64,000 nt of DNA from Cellulomonas terrae (GTDB lineage: Bacteria > Actinomycetota > Actinomycetes > Actinomycetales > Cellulomonadaceae). Within the stretch, counting starts at the first letter, position 1, and each line of letters begins with the position of its first letter. This document shows, piece by piece, positions 54,520 to 63,148 of this stretch. The position numbers and the translations under genes are program-made. The notes beneath the pieces were generated by a model. It was not told where the DNA came from, did no database searches, and saw only the letters and a program-made list of their open reading frames with translations. The stretch is from contig NZ_BJWH01000001.1 in NCBI RefSeq assembly GCF_007990265.1, positions 372,001-436,000 on the forward strand, read 5' to 3'.

Positions 54520-56310
54520 TCAGCCGGGCGGAGTCGCCGGGAGCGTGATCGTGAACGCGGTCCCCTCGCCGACCGTGCTGGTGATCGACAGCGAGCCGCC
54601 GTGCGCGTCGACCACCGCCTTGGTGATCGACAACCCGAGCCCGACGCCCGGGATGGCACGCCGGGTGGCCGTGGACGCACGGAAGAACCGCGTGGTCAGG
54701 TGGGAGAGCTCGTCGGGCGGGATGCCGATGCCCGTGTCCGAGACGATGACGTCGGCACCCTCCGCGCCCTGCTCCCCGCGAGAGGTCACGCCCACCCAGA
54801 CTGTGCCCCCCGACGGCGTGAACTTGATCGCGTTCGAGACCAGGTTGTCGACGGCCTGCCCGAGCCGCACCGGGTCGCCGTTGAGCGGCGTCGCCCGCGC
54901 GGTCACCGCGAGGGTGACCCCCGCCGCGTCGGCCACCGGCTTCGCGGCGTCGACCGCGGCGTGCACGACGTCGGCGAGATCGATGGCCTGGGGCGCGATC
55001 GAGAACCGTCCCGCGTCCACCTGGGCGCTGAGCAGCAGGTCCCCGACCAGCCGCAGCTGACGCCGGGCGTTGCGCTCGATCACCGTGAGGTACTCGCGCT
55101 GCTCGTCGGTGAGCGGATCGGTACCGTCCGTCAGCAGTTCGAGGTAGCCCAGGACCGAGGTCAACGGGGTGCGCAGCTCGTGGCTGACCAGGCTGACGAA
55201 CTCGTCCTGGAGCCGCGCCGCCTCCCGTTCGGACGTGACGTCGGACGCGACGACGACGTACCCGGTGGTGGTGCCGTCCGCCTCGAAGCGTCGGGTGACC
55301 GCGAGCCGGACGGTCAGCCGCGTGCCGTCGCGCGTGACGTAGGTCCAGTCGCGCACCTCCGGACGCCCCGCCACGGCCGGTGCGACGAGCGCGTCGACGA
55401 GGGTCTGCGGGTGGTCGATCGGCGAGTCGTCGGCGAAGAGCAGCGTGCGGCGCGCCTCCAGCTCGTCCCGGTCGTGGAAGTCGGTCAGGCGCAGGCGCCC
55501 GACCACCTCGCCCTGCCCGTACCCGAGCAGCCGCTCCGCGCCGGCGTTGAAGACCTCGACGAGGCCCGTCGCGTCCGTCGCGATGATGGCCTGCTCGGTC
55601 GCGGAGTCGATCACCGAGACCAGGGCGTCACGCGCGGCGCGGCGCTGGTCGGCGACCCGGGCGAGCGAGGCGGCGTCGGCGCGCGCACGGTCCAGGAGCA
55701 CCGCCTGGTCCATCTGCAGCGACAGGAGCGCGTTGCTGCGCGCGCGCAGCCGGGCGGTGATCTCGTGGACGGTGGCGGCGACCACCACGGCGACGAGCGT
55801 GACGAACAGGGTGCGGACGCCGGTGTCCACGGTGAGCTCGACGTTCGACGTGAGCAGGACGGGCGACAGGACGACGCCCGCCACCCCGAGCGCCGCCAGC
55901 ACGATCCCCCGACGGTCACGCTGCGACGCCAGGGTGATCACCGGGAAGAACACGAGCGTGGTGTAGGCCGACCCGGGACCGCCCGTGCCGATGCGCAGGA
56001 ACGCCACGGCCAGCAGCTGGACCATGGGCAGGATGTCCTGCCGGCCCTCGGGCCAGCGCGCCCACGGCAGGTAGCGGGCCGCGAGCAGCTGCCCGGTGGT
56101 GAGCAGGGCGGCGATCACGATGTCGCTCTGGCTGACCACGTTGACGCCCGGGATCAGGAGCGTGAGCAGCGCGACCATGAACACCCCGACGAACGGCAGC
56201 TGCCGCTCCACCACGCCGCCGTCCGGCCCGAGGTGGCGCGCGAGCCGGCGCAGGTAGCGCGACCCCATGGTGACCAGGTCGGTGCGCTCGTTCGACCAGA
56301 GCTCGGTCAT
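54520..56310 (-). CDS. Membrane hybrid-free sensor histidine kinase with PAS domain
   Basis: 596 residues. About six membrane helices (about 38-190), a helical linker, a PAS domain (about 215-340, IIATDATGLVEVFNAGAERLLG), the HisKA block LVSHELRTPL with phospho-acceptor His377, and a catalytic domain with NLVSNAIKFTP (N box), VSDTGIGIPPDE (G1) and GVGLGLSITKAVV (G2). It senses a membrane or cytoplasmic signal and passes phosphate to a receiver, most likely that of the gene seven bases upstream (56318-56668) or the receiver-PIG-L fusion. Last gene of the glycan cluster. Confidence 0.93.
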   Translation of the reverse strand: MTELWSNERTDLVTMGSRYLRRLARHLGPDGGVVERQLPFVGVFMVALLTLLIPGVNVVSQSDIVIAALLTTGQLLAARYLPWARWPEGRQDILPMVQLLAVAFLRIGTGGPGSAYTTLVFFPVITLASQRDRRGIVLAALGVAGVVLSPVLLTSNVELTVDTGVRTLFVTLVAVVVAATVHEITARLRARSNALLSLQMDQAVLLDRARADAASLARVADQRRAARDALVSVIDSATEQAIIATDATGLVEVFNAGAERLLGYGQGEVVGRLRLTDFHDRDELEARRTLLFADDSPIDHPQTLVDALVAPAVAGRPEVRDWTYVTRDGTRLTVRLAVTRRFEADGTTTGYVVVASDVTSEREAARLQDEFVSLVSHELRTPLTSVLGYLELLTDGTDPLTDEQREYLTVIERNARRQLRLVGDLLLSAQVDAGRFSIAPQAIDLADVVHAAVDAAKPVADAAGVTLAVTARATPLNGDPVRLGQAVDNLVSNAIKFTPSGGTVWVGVTSRGEQGAEGADVIVSDTGIGIPPDELSHLTTRFFRASTATRRAIPGVGLGLSITKAVVDAHGGSLSITSTVGEGTAFTITLPATPPG

Positions 56311-56317
56311 GCGGGTC

Positions 56318-56668
56318 TCACGACCCGCCGGCGAGCGCTCGGGCCAGCGCGGCCTGGACCCCGTCGCCCGTGAACGGCTTCGGCAGCCAGGCCTCGACGT
56401 GCGGGTAGTCGTCGGCGTCGAGGACGGACGTCACCACCACGGGCAGGTCGGGCCTGCGTTCGTGCAGGACGTCGATCAGCTCCCAGCCGCCCATCCCGGG
56501 CAGCCGCAGGTCGACGATGGCGACGTCCACCGTGTCGAGCTCGGGGTTGGCCAGCGCCTCCTCGGCGCTCTTCACGCCGACCGCGTCGTGCCCGAGGCGG
56601 CGCACGTGCCGGGTGATCAGCGCGAGCTCGTCGGGCTCGTCGTCGACGATGAGGACGCGGGCGGTCAC
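56318..56668 (-). CDS. Stand-alone receiver domain (response regulator)
   Basis: 116 residues containing only a receiver: VLIVDDEPDE (acidic pair), VDVAIVDLRLPGMGGWEL with the phospho-acceptor Asp, VVVTSVLD (Thr/Ser switch) and WLPKPF (Lys). No output domain, so it probably acts by protein-protein contact, as CheY or Spo0F do. GTG 56668 overlaps the stop of the small membrane protein (GTGA); the kinase follows after 7 bases. The position between the synthase and the kinase suggests it transmits the signal to a cluster enzyme. Confidence 0.9.
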   Translation of the reverse strand: MTARVLIVDDEPDELALITRHVRRLGHDAVGVKSAEEALANPELDTVDVAIVDLRLPGMGGWELIDVLHERRPDLPVVVTSVLDADDYPHVEAWLPKPFTGDGVQAALARALAGGS

Positions 56669-56850
56669 GCCACACCGCCGTGCAGCAGGAGCGCGGCGAC
56701 GGTGATCGCCAGCGAGACCAGCGCGACGACCACCAGCAGCCGTCGCTCCGATCGCCTGTTGGACCGGATCTCGTCCTCGAGGGCGTCGGGCGTCAGCGTC
56801 GCCCACCACCGGGCGTCGTCGCCCGGGGCCGCCCGGTGAGAGCCGCTCAT
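56665..56850 (-). CDS. 61-residue single-pass membrane protein
   Basis: Soluble, acidic/basic N-terminal 38 residues (DDARWWATLTPDALEDEIRSNRRSERR) then one membrane helix (LLVVVALVSLAITVAALLL) and GGVA at the end. It overlaps the synthase stop (ATGA) and the receiver start (GTGA), so it is made in step with both. No family is known to me; small single-pass proteins often accompany polysaccharide synthases as accessory subunits. Real coding is supported by the two coupled overlaps. Confidence 0.82.
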   Translation of the reverse strand: MSGSHRAAPGDDARWWATLTPDALEDEIRSNRRSERRLLVVVALVSLAITVAALLLHGGVA

Positions 56851-58331
56851 CCCATCACCCGTCCCGTCTTCTCGGTCTTGTCCCACGCCGCGCTCGCGCC
56901 CCGCGCCTGCTTGACGTACGCGTCCAGCGTGATCGCACAGAGCACCGGACCGAAGCCCACCACGTACAGCAGGGGCGTGGCGAGCCACCGCACCGCACGG
57001 GACTTCTCCAGGAGCTTGACCACCCAGGCGAGCGCCATCGCGATCACCGACCAGGAGTAGAGCGTGAGCGTCCAGACCATCCGCCCGTTCTCGGACATCT
57101 CCAGCCCGAGCAGGCTGGGGATCCGAACCTCCCACAGGTTCGGGAACCACGCGGCGCTCATCACGACGAGCGCGCCGAGCCCGGGGAACAGCAGGCCCTG
57201 CAGCCAGGAGCGCCGTGCCGTCTCCCGGTCGAGCATGAGCGTCGCCGCGGTGATGAACACGTACGCGGTCACCGCGACCCACCAGAAGCCCTGGAACACC
57301 TGCGTCGCGGTCACCTCGGCGACGAAGTACAGCCCGACGAGCCCCACCGTCGCGAACCCCATCGCGACGGGCAGCAGGTAGATCGCGAACCAGATGATCC
57401 CGAAGTCGACGTGGCCGAGGTTGTGCGTGCGGGACGGCCGGAACCAGACACGCCGGAACTCGCGCGTGATCTGCACGTTCCCGCGGGCCCAGCGGACCCG
57501 CTGCTTCCACAGCGCGGTGACCGTGTCCGGCTCCTCGGCGAGCACGACGGCGGCCGGCTCGAACACGACGCGACGACCGTTGAGCTGCGTGAGGAACGTG
57601 GTGTAGGTGTCCTCGGCCAGGGTGGAGGTGTCCACCTGCCCGCCGACCGCCTCGAGGTTCTCGCGCGAGTGCAGCTGCGCACCGCCCGCGAGGCACGCCA
57701 TGGCGCCCATGACGTTCTGCGCGCGCCGGGCGGCGGCCTGCGCGGTCACGTACTCGTACCCGATGAAGCGGGCCACGCTGCCCGGCCGGCCGCTGCCCTC
57801 GCGGATGAACGCCGTGACAGCCCCGACCGTCTCGTCGGCGAGGTGCCGGGCCATGCGGCGCAGCGAGTCGGGCCGGTAGATGACGTCGGCGTCCATGATG
57901 AGCAGCGCCTGCATCCAGTCGTCCGCCAGGGCGTACCGGATGCCGTGGTTGAGGGTGTGCGCCTTGCCCTGTCCGCCCTGCTCGCGACGCAGGTGCACGA
58001 TGCGGTCGTCGTACTGCGCCGCCTTGGCGCGGACCACCTCGGGGGTGTCGTCCGTGCTCGCGTCGTCGACCACGAACACCTTGAGCCGGTCCGGCGGGTA
58101 CTGCAGGCTCATCAGCCGGTCGAGCGAGGCAGCCAGTACGGCGCCCTCGTTCCAGGCGGGCACGATGACGACGACGCGCGGCAGGTGCGGCGCGGCGGCG
58201 CGCAGGTGGTTGCGGAACGCGTGCACGGGGACGAGCAGGTACTGGTAGAGCCCTGCGAGGACCGGGAGGGCACCGATGCCCACGAGGGTGACGAGGATCG
58301 CGACGAGGGCGCTGCGTCCGACCCCGCTCAT
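56847..58331 (-). CDS. Membrane GT2 polysaccharide synthase
   Basis: 494 residues. A membrane helix (about 8-35), the cytoplasmic GT2 domain with VVDDASTD (88-94), DAD147-149, the TED-like LAED (238-241) and QxxRW as QRVRW (277-281), then five membrane helices. All catalytic marks of processive synthases such as NodC, PgaC and chitin or hyaluronan synthase are present. It should polymerise a sugar, probably a hexosamine, and help export it. Its start overlaps the PHP gene (ATGA). The receiver-PIG-L fusion in the same unit would fit removal of acetyl groups from the product or its precursor. Confidence 0.9.
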   Translation of the reverse strand: MSGVGRSALVAILVTLVGIGALPVLAGLYQYLLVPVHAFRNHLRAAAPHLPRVVVIVPAWNEGAVLAASLDRLMSLQYPPDRLKVFVVDDASTDDTPEVVRAKAAQYDDRIVHLRREQGGQGKAHTLNHGIRYALADDWMQALLIMDADVIYRPDSLRRMARHLADETVGAVTAFIREGSGRPGSVARFIGYEYVTAQAAARRAQNVMGAMACLAGGAQLHSRENLEAVGGQVDTSTLAEDTYTTFLTQLNGRRVVFEPAAVVLAEEPDTVTALWKQRVRWARGNVQITREFRRVWFRPSRTHNLGHVDFGIIWFAIYLLPVAMGFATVGLVGLYFVAEVTATQVFQGFWWVAVTAYVFITAATLMLDRETARRSWLQGLLFPGLGALVVMSAAWFPNLWEVRIPSLLGLEMSENGRMVWTLTLYSWSVIAMALAWVVKLLEKSRAVRWLATPLLYVVGFGPVLCAITLDAYVKQARGASAAWDKTEKTGRVMG

Positions 58332-59041
58332 CCGTGCACCCAGTCGTACACGCCGACGTCGGCGGCCTCGTGCGCGTCGGTGGACGCGACGAGCAGCACC
58401 CCGGCCGCCTGCAGCCGGTCGGCGACCCGCGGCCCCGGGCAGTGCCACTTCTCGTTGACCTCGACGGGGGTGCCCGTCTGCACGGCCGCAGCAGCGAGCG
58501 CGTCGAGCAGGTCGTCCGGTACGGCGTCCTCGGTGAGGCCGATCTTCGGCAGGATCGAGAACGGGTGCGCCAGCTGCGCCCGCCCGACGGCGTGCATGGC
58601 GCGAACCATGGCCGTGACCAGCATCTCGACCACGTCGGCGGGGTCCAGGCCCGCCTCGATCCGGGCCCGCGTCGACCGCGGGCTCCACGGACCGTCCGGG
58701 CCGGGGACCTGGTGGTCGGCGAGCAGGACGCGGTCCGGCCCGGACGGTGTGCCGAGCGCGGCGAGCACCTCGGGCGGCGCGTCTACGGCGCCGGACGCGT
58801 CGAGGATCTTCGCCTCGACACCCGTCAGCACCGTCAGCCCGTCGACGGTCGGCAGCGCGCGGACCGCCGCGAGGAACTCCGGGACGTACGTCGTCGACAC
58901 GCGCACGTGGTCGACCATCCGGACCTCGCGCAGCCCCACGGCCTGCGCGGCCGCGAGGTTCTCGGCGGGGGTGCTGACCGCGTCGTCGGAGAACGTCGAG
59001 TGGACGTGGTGGTCTCCCGCGAGGGAGGGGCCCGACGTCAT
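58328..59041 (-). CDS. PHP-domain metallohydrolase
   Basis: 237 residues. Metal ligands of the PHP fold: GDHHVHSTFSDDA (HxH), MVDHV, GVEAKIL, AHPF and STDAHE near the end; VEVNEKW supplies another acidic residue. The family hydrolyses phosphoesters or amide bonds in metabolites with three metals (histidinol phosphatase is one member). No domain beyond PHP. Its overlap with the ATP-grasp gene on one side and the synthase on the other (both ATGA) makes it a step in precursor supply or modification; the substrate is unknown. Confidence 0.87.
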   Translation of the reverse strand: MTSGPSLAGDHHVHSTFSDDAVSTPAENLAAAQAVGLREVRMVDHVRVSTTYVPEFLAAVRALPTVDGLTVLTGVEAKILDASGAVDAPPEVLAALGTPSGPDRVLLADHQVPGPDGPWSPRSTRARIEAGLDPADVVEMLVTAMVRAMHAVGRAQLAHPFSILPKIGLTEDAVPDDLLDALAAAAVQTGTPVEVNEKWHCPGPRVADRLQAAGVLLVASTDAHEAADVGVYDWVHG

Positions 59042-60006
59042 GGGGCCGGCAGCACGTCGGCGATCGGGAGGAAGACGTCCTCGAGGTATCGCACGTTCGC
59101 GATCTCCTGGAAGTCGACGTGGTCCGGCAGGGGTCGGCCGAGCACGGCGTCGAGCGTGAGGGACGGCATGTCGACCCCCGCCGCGATGGTCAGCGGCATG
59201 GCGCCCGGGAACCGCGGGTTCACCTCGAGCAGGGCGGGGCGGCCGTCGGCGTCGCGCTTGAGCTGGACGTTGGCGACGGTCGTGAGCCCGATCGCGCGGG
59301 CCACCGCGGACGCGGTCTCGATGAGCTCGTCGTCGTGCACGGTCACCCCGGCGACCGCGACCCCGGAGTCCACCCGCAGCCGCGCGCGCGGCACGGCGGC
59401 GATCACCCGGCCGTCGAGACCCGCCAGCACGTCGACGGAGTACTCGTCGCCCGGCAGGAGCTCCTGGACCAGCAGGTCCTCCTCCGCGTCGTGCACGGCG
59501 TCGAGCTCGGCCTGCGTCCCGACCAGCCGGACACCGCGCGACCCGGCGCCGCGGCGCGGCTTGACGATGACGGGGAAGTCCCAGCCGGACACCGCCTGCG
59601 GCGTGCCGACCAGCTCGGTGCGCGGCACCCGCACGGTCCGGGCGCACGCGGCCGCGAGCGCCAGCTTGTCGAGGCACGTCTCGAGCGTGTGCAGCGCGGG
59701 CGACGCGAGGATCGTGCCGTCGGCCAGCAGCTCGTCGCGCGCGGCGGCGAGCTTGGGCAGCTCGACGTCCACCGTCGGGAAGAGCACGTCGACCCGTTCG
59801 TCGCGGCAGAGCCCCCGCACGACGTCGACGAAGTGCTCGGCGCGGCCGGCGGGCACGAGGTGCCGGGACCCGGCGTCCACCAGGTACAGCGCGCTGGCCC
59901 AGCGGTCCATGTCCGCGGCGATCACCTCGACGTCACCGCGCCGCAGCAACGACCGGATGACCGCGACCCCCGCAGGGCCGCCCGCGCCCGTGACCAAGAC
60001 CCTCAT
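59038..60006 (-). CDS. ATP-grasp ligase (CarB/PylC-like)
   Basis: 322 residues. An N-terminal Rossmann-like region, MRVLVTGAGGPAGVAVIRSL, precedes the ATP-grasp fold with the nucleotide-binding [31 protein letters not shown] and the metal-binding LLEVNPRFPGAMPL. It should join an amine or carboxylate donor to a carboxylate using ATP. Family members make peptide-like bonds, so it may add an amino acid or acyl group to a sugar; that is inference. ATGA overlaps on both sides. Confidence 0.88.
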   Translation of the reverse strand: MRVLVTGAGGPAGVAVIRSLLRRGDVEVIAADMDRWASALYLVDAGSRHLVPAGRAEHFVDVVRGLCRDERVDVLFPTVDVELPKLAAARDELLADGTILASPALHTLETCLDKLALAAACARTVRVPRTELVGTPQAVSGWDFPVIVKPRRGAGSRGVRLVGTQAELDAVHDAEEDLLVQELLPGDEYSVDVLAGLDGRVIAAVPRARLRVDSGVAVAGVTVHDDELIETASAVARAIGLTTVANVQLKRDADGRPALLEVNPRFPGAMPLTIAAGVDMPSLTLDAVLGRPLPDHVDFQEIANVRYLEDVFLPIADVLPAP

Positions 60007-61082
60007 GCGTGCCCTCCGCGTTCCTCGACGACGTTCGACTCCGGTGCGGCCACGACACCGGCGGCGCGTGCCCTGCCGCTGAGGGTCGCCGCTGCGCGCA
60101 CCATCTCCAACGGCTCCGCCAGCTGCCCGCCCCCGAACCGTGACCAGTACCGCGCCGTCGCGCGGACCAGGTCCGGGTCCATGTAGTCGCGGTGCGACTG
60201 CGACTCGAACGAGGCGAGCATCTGCAGCTTGGCCTCGATGAAGCCGTCGACGGGCACGAACCGGGTGGGCCGGAAGTCGATGGTCGACGACGGGCTCTGG
60301 AAGCACGCGAGCGTCGGGACCCGGCGGGCGGCGACGTCGACGGCCTGCCGGACCGCGCGGTGGTCCTGGTGGCGGTCGTGCTCGCTGTGCGTGTAGACGA
60401 TCGTCGGCTCGATCTCGCGGATGAGGTCCTCGATCGTCGTGATCAGGCCGCCGGCGGGATCGAGGCGGGTGTCCTCGAAGTCGTGCAGGTACAGGCGGGC
60501 CCCGATGACGCCCGCGGACGCGAGCGCCTCGTGCCGGCGGGCCTGCACGTCGCCCCCGATCGCGCCGCTCGACAGGGTCAGGATCACCACGGTGTCGCCC
60601 GCGGCGCGATGCGACGCGAGCGTCGCTCCGACACCGATCTCGACGTCGTCGGGGTGCGCGCCGACGGCCAGGACGACCTCCGTCGAGCCGGCCGCCTCCC
60701 GCTTCGCACGGCCCTCGACGGCGAGCGCCGTGATCCGTTCGAGCAGCGTCGCGGCGGCGACGGGCTTGACGAGGAACTCGTCGGCGTCGCGACGCAGCGC
60801 CTCGACGGCGTAGTCGACGCTGGCGAAGGCGGTCATGACCGCGACCGGGGTGCCGGCCGCGCGCGAGCGCAGCTCCCCCAGCAGGTCGAGCCCGCTCATG
60901 CCGGGCATCTGGATGTCCGTCAGCACCACGTCGAACGTGCTCGCCGCGACCTCCGCGAGGGCGGACATCGGCTCGTGCACCACGGTCACGTCCATGCCGC
61001 CGCGGCGCTCCAGCACCGTGCGCACGTACTGCGCGGTGTCGGCGTCGTCCTCGACGACCAGCACCCTGATCTGCTCGTTCAC
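60003..61082 (-). CDS. Response-regulator receiver fused to PIG-L deacetylase
   Basis: 359 residues. Residues 1-125 are a receiver: VLVVEDDADTAQ, VVLTDIQMPGMSG with the phospho-acceptor Asp, AVMTAFAS and EFLVKPV. After a basic linker comes a PIG-L/LmbE domain (about 135-345): AVGAHPDDVEIGVGATL with the zinc His-Asp-Asp, and YTHSEHDRHQDHRAV with the zinc HxxH. PIG-L enzymes remove N-acetyl from GlcNAc-type sugars, so phosphorylation may switch a deacetylase. Start GTG 61082 follows GGGAGG by 10 bases. First gene of the cluster, divergent from the LLM gene. Confidence 0.92.
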   Translation of the reverse strand: MNEQIRVLVVEDDADTAQYVRTVLERRGGMDVTVVHEPMSALAEVAASTFDVVLTDIQMPGMSGLDLLGELRSRAAGTPVAVMTAFASVDYAVEALRRDADEFLVKPVAAATLLERITALAVEGRAKREAAGSTEVVLAVGAHPDDVEIGVGATLASHRAAGDTVVILTLSSGAIGGDVQARRHEALASAGVIGARLYLHDFEDTRLDPAGGLITTIEDLIREIEPTIVYTHSEHDRHQDHRAVRQAVDVAARRVPTLACFQSPSSTIDFRPTRFVPVDGFIEAKLQMLASFESQSHRDYMDPDLVRATARYWSRFGGGQLAEPLEMVRAAATLSGRARAAGVVAAPESNVVEERGGHA

Positions 61083-61248
61083 CCCGAGTCGCCCTCCCCC
61101 AGCCGGCCGGTGTGGCCCCACGCTATAGGGCTCCCCGGCGCGCGGCTCATCGGGCGTCGCGCGCCACCGGGACGATTCGGACATGGACGCGCATCCTGGT
61201 CCTGGGCCGGGGAATAGGTGGCGGAGCACCCCTGTTGAGCGGCAAGTA

Positions 61249-61262
61249 CATGCAAACGCATG
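61249..61262 (+). promoter_or_regulatory. Palindrome in the LLM-gene promoter region
   Basis: CATGC-AAAC-GCATG is a perfect 5-4-5 repeat 27 bases before the LLM start, and TTGAGC (61235-61240) is a possible -35 just upstream. AT-richness around it contrasts with the GC-rich flanks. A repressor site for the LLM/reductase pair is likely. Confidence 0.5.
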
Positions 61263-61289
61263 GAATCTCTTCACTGAGCGAGGCGCGAG

Positions 61290-62444
61290 ATGCAGTTCGG
61301 GATCTTCACCGTCGGCGACGTCACCACCGACCCGACGACCGGCCGGACGCCGGACGACACGGAGCGGGTGCGCAACATGCTCACCATCGCCCAGCACGCC
61401 GACCAGGCGGGGCTGGACGTCTTCGCGACGGGCGAGCACCACAACCCGCCGTTCGTCCCGTCGTCGCCGACCACCATGCTCGGCTACCTCGCGGGCACGA
61501 CGACGAACATCATCCTGTCGACCGCGACGACCCTGATCACCACGAACGACCCGGTCCGGCTGGCCGAGGAGTACGCGATGCTCCAGGTCATCTCCGACGG
61601 TCGGATGGACCTCATGATGGGCCGCGGCAACACCGGCCCCGTGTACCCGTGGTTCGGCCAGGACATCCGCCAGGGCATCCCGCTGGCGATCGAGAACTAC
61701 GCGCTGCTGCGTCGCCTCTGGGAGGAGGACGTCGTGGACTGGCAGGGCAAGTTCCGCACCCCGCTGCAGGGCTTCACGTCGACCCCGCGGCCGCTCGACG
61801 GCGTCCCGCCGTTCGTGTGGCACGGCTCGATCCGCAGCCCCGAGATCGCCGAGCAGGCCGCCTACTACGGTGACGGCTTCCTGCACAACGCGATCTTCTG
61901 GCCGCTCGAGCACGCCGCGCAGATGGTGAACTTCTACCGCGAGCGCTACGAGCACTACGGGCACGGACAGGCCGACCAGGCCATCGTCGGGCTCGGCGGG
62001 CAGGTCTTCATGAACAAGAACTCGCAGGACGCCGTGCGCGAGTTCCGGCCCTACTTCGACAACGCGCCCGTCTACGGGCACGGCCCGGCGCTGGAGGACT
62101 TCGCGCGCGACACCCCGCTGACCGTCGGCAGCCCGCAGCAGGTCATCGACCGGTACGGGAAGTTCCGCGACCAGGTCGGGCACTACCAGCGCCAGATGTT
62201 CCTCATGGACCACGCGGGGCTCCCGCTGAAGACCGTGCTGGAGCAGATCGACATCCTCGCGACCGAGGTCGTCCCCGTGCTGCGCGCCGAGGCCGAGTCC
62301 GCCCGTCCCGCGCACGTGCCGGCCGACCCGCCGTCGCACGCGTCCCGGGTCGCGGCCGCCCGCGCCGCGGGTACGGTGCACGAGCAGGTCGTCGCCGAGG
62401 ACACCTTCACGGGCCTCCGGGCCGAAGACTCGCTCTCCTCATGA
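61290..62444 (+). CDS. LLM-class flavin-dependent monooxygenase (CE1758-like)
   Basis: 384 residues. The luciferase-like barrel is clear: QFGIFTVGDVTTDPTTG, FATGEHHNPPFVPSSP, TTLITTNDPVRLAEEYAMLQVISDGRMDLMMGRGN, and VGSPQQVIDRYGKF late. It oxidises a small carbon compound using reduced flavin supplied by a partner. The next gene is that kind of partner, as in the LLM-duo pairs of Corynebacterium. ATG 61290 follows GAGGCG. The last about 60 residues are an acidic tail without counterpart in the barrel. Confidence 0.92.
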   Translation: MQFGIFTVGDVTTDPTTGRTPDDTERVRNMLTIAQHADQAGLDVFATGEHHNPPFVPSSPTTMLGYLAGTTTNIILSTATTLITTNDPVRLAEEYAMLQVISDGRMDLMMGRGNTGPVYPWFGQDIRQGIPLAIENYALLRRLWEEDVVDWQGKFRTPLQGFTSTPRPLDGVPPFVWHGSIRSPEIAEQAAYYGDGFLHNAIFWPLEHAAQMVNFYRERYEHYGHGQADQAIVGLGGQVFMNKNSQDAVREFRPYFDNAPVYGHGPALEDFARDTPLTVGSPQQVIDRYGKFRDQVGHYQRQMFLMDHAGLPLKTVLEQIDILATEVVPVLRAEAESARPAHVPADPPSHASRVAAARAAGTVHEQVVAEDTFTGLRAEDSLSS

Positions 62445-62464
62445 CGTTCGGGAAAGGCATCACG

Positions 62465-63085
62465 ATGAGCAACCGCTCCATCGTCGTCATCTCGGCCGGG
62501 CTGTCCCAGCCCTCGTCGACGCGTCTGCTGGCCGACCGCCTCGCCGACGGAGTCGTCTCCGAGCTCGCCGCCCGCGGCATCACCGCGACGGTCGAGCACG
62601 TCGAGCTGCGCGACACCGCCCACGAGGTCGTCAACATGACGCTCTCCGGGTTCGCCTCCGGGCCGCTCAAGGACGTCCTCGAGAAGGTCGCGGCCGCCGA
62701 CGGCGTCATCGCCGTGACGCCGATCTTCTCCGCGTCCTACTCGGGGCTGTTCAAGTCGTTCGTCGACATCCTCGACAAGGACGCCCTCGTCGGACGGCCC
62801 GTGCTCGTCGGCGCGACCGGCGGCACCGGCCGGCACTCGCTGGCGCTCGAGTACGCCCTGCGCCCGCTGTTCGCCTACCTGCGGGCCGACGTCGCCGGGA
62901 CGGCCGTGTTCGCGGCCACCGACGACTGGGCGGACGGCGGCGGGGACGACGTCAACCCCCTCCCCCAGCGGATCCGTCGCGCCGGCCGGGAGCTCGCCGA
63001 GATGGTCGCCGACCGGGAGCCGTCCGCGCCCGTCGGCCTCTACGACGCCGTGCCGTCGTTCGAGCAGCTGCTCGGCGGCGCCTGA
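62465..63085 (+). CDS. FMN reductase of the LLM pair (CE1759-like)
   Basis: 206 residues, flavodoxin-like NAD(P)H-dependent FMN reductase: VVISAGLSQPSSTRLLADRLADG (FMN phosphate loop), AVTPIFSASYSGLFKSFVD and PVLVGATGGTGRHSLALEYALRPLFAYLRA. It provides reduced FMN to the upstream monooxygenase. Two starts are possible: ATG 62441, overlapping the upstream stop as ATGA, or ATG 62465, preceded by AAAGG; I prefer the latter because MSNRSIVVIS matches the family N-terminus. Strong hairpins follow the stop. Confidence 0.9.
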   Translation: MSNRSIVVISAGLSQPSSTRLLADRLADGVVSELAARGITATVEHVELRDTAHEVVNMTLSGFASGPLKDVLEKVAAADGVIAVTPIFSASYSGLFKSFVDILDKDALVGRPVLVGATGGTGRHSLALEYALRPLFAYLRADVAGTAVFAATDDWADGGGDDVNPLPQRIRRAGRELAEMVADREPSAPVGLYDAVPSFEQLLGGA

Positions 63086-63099
63086 CCTCCCCGCACACC

Positions 63100-63135
63100 A
63101 CGACGGGCCCGACGCACTCGCGTCGGGCCCGTCGT
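63100..63135 (+). terminator. Terminator of the LLM/reductase operon
   Basis: A 16-bp perfect stem (ACGACGGGCCCGACGC with its complement) and a CTC-containing 4-base loop, starting 15 bases after the FMN reductase stop. Confidence 0.88.
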
Positions 63136-63148
63136 CGTCCCGCGGCGC

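Noticed and set aside
54490..56373. 627-residue rightward open frame opposite the histidine kinase
   Set aside because: Arginine/aspartate-rich antisense pattern; the kinase motifs (SHELRTPL, N and G boxes) prove the other strand.
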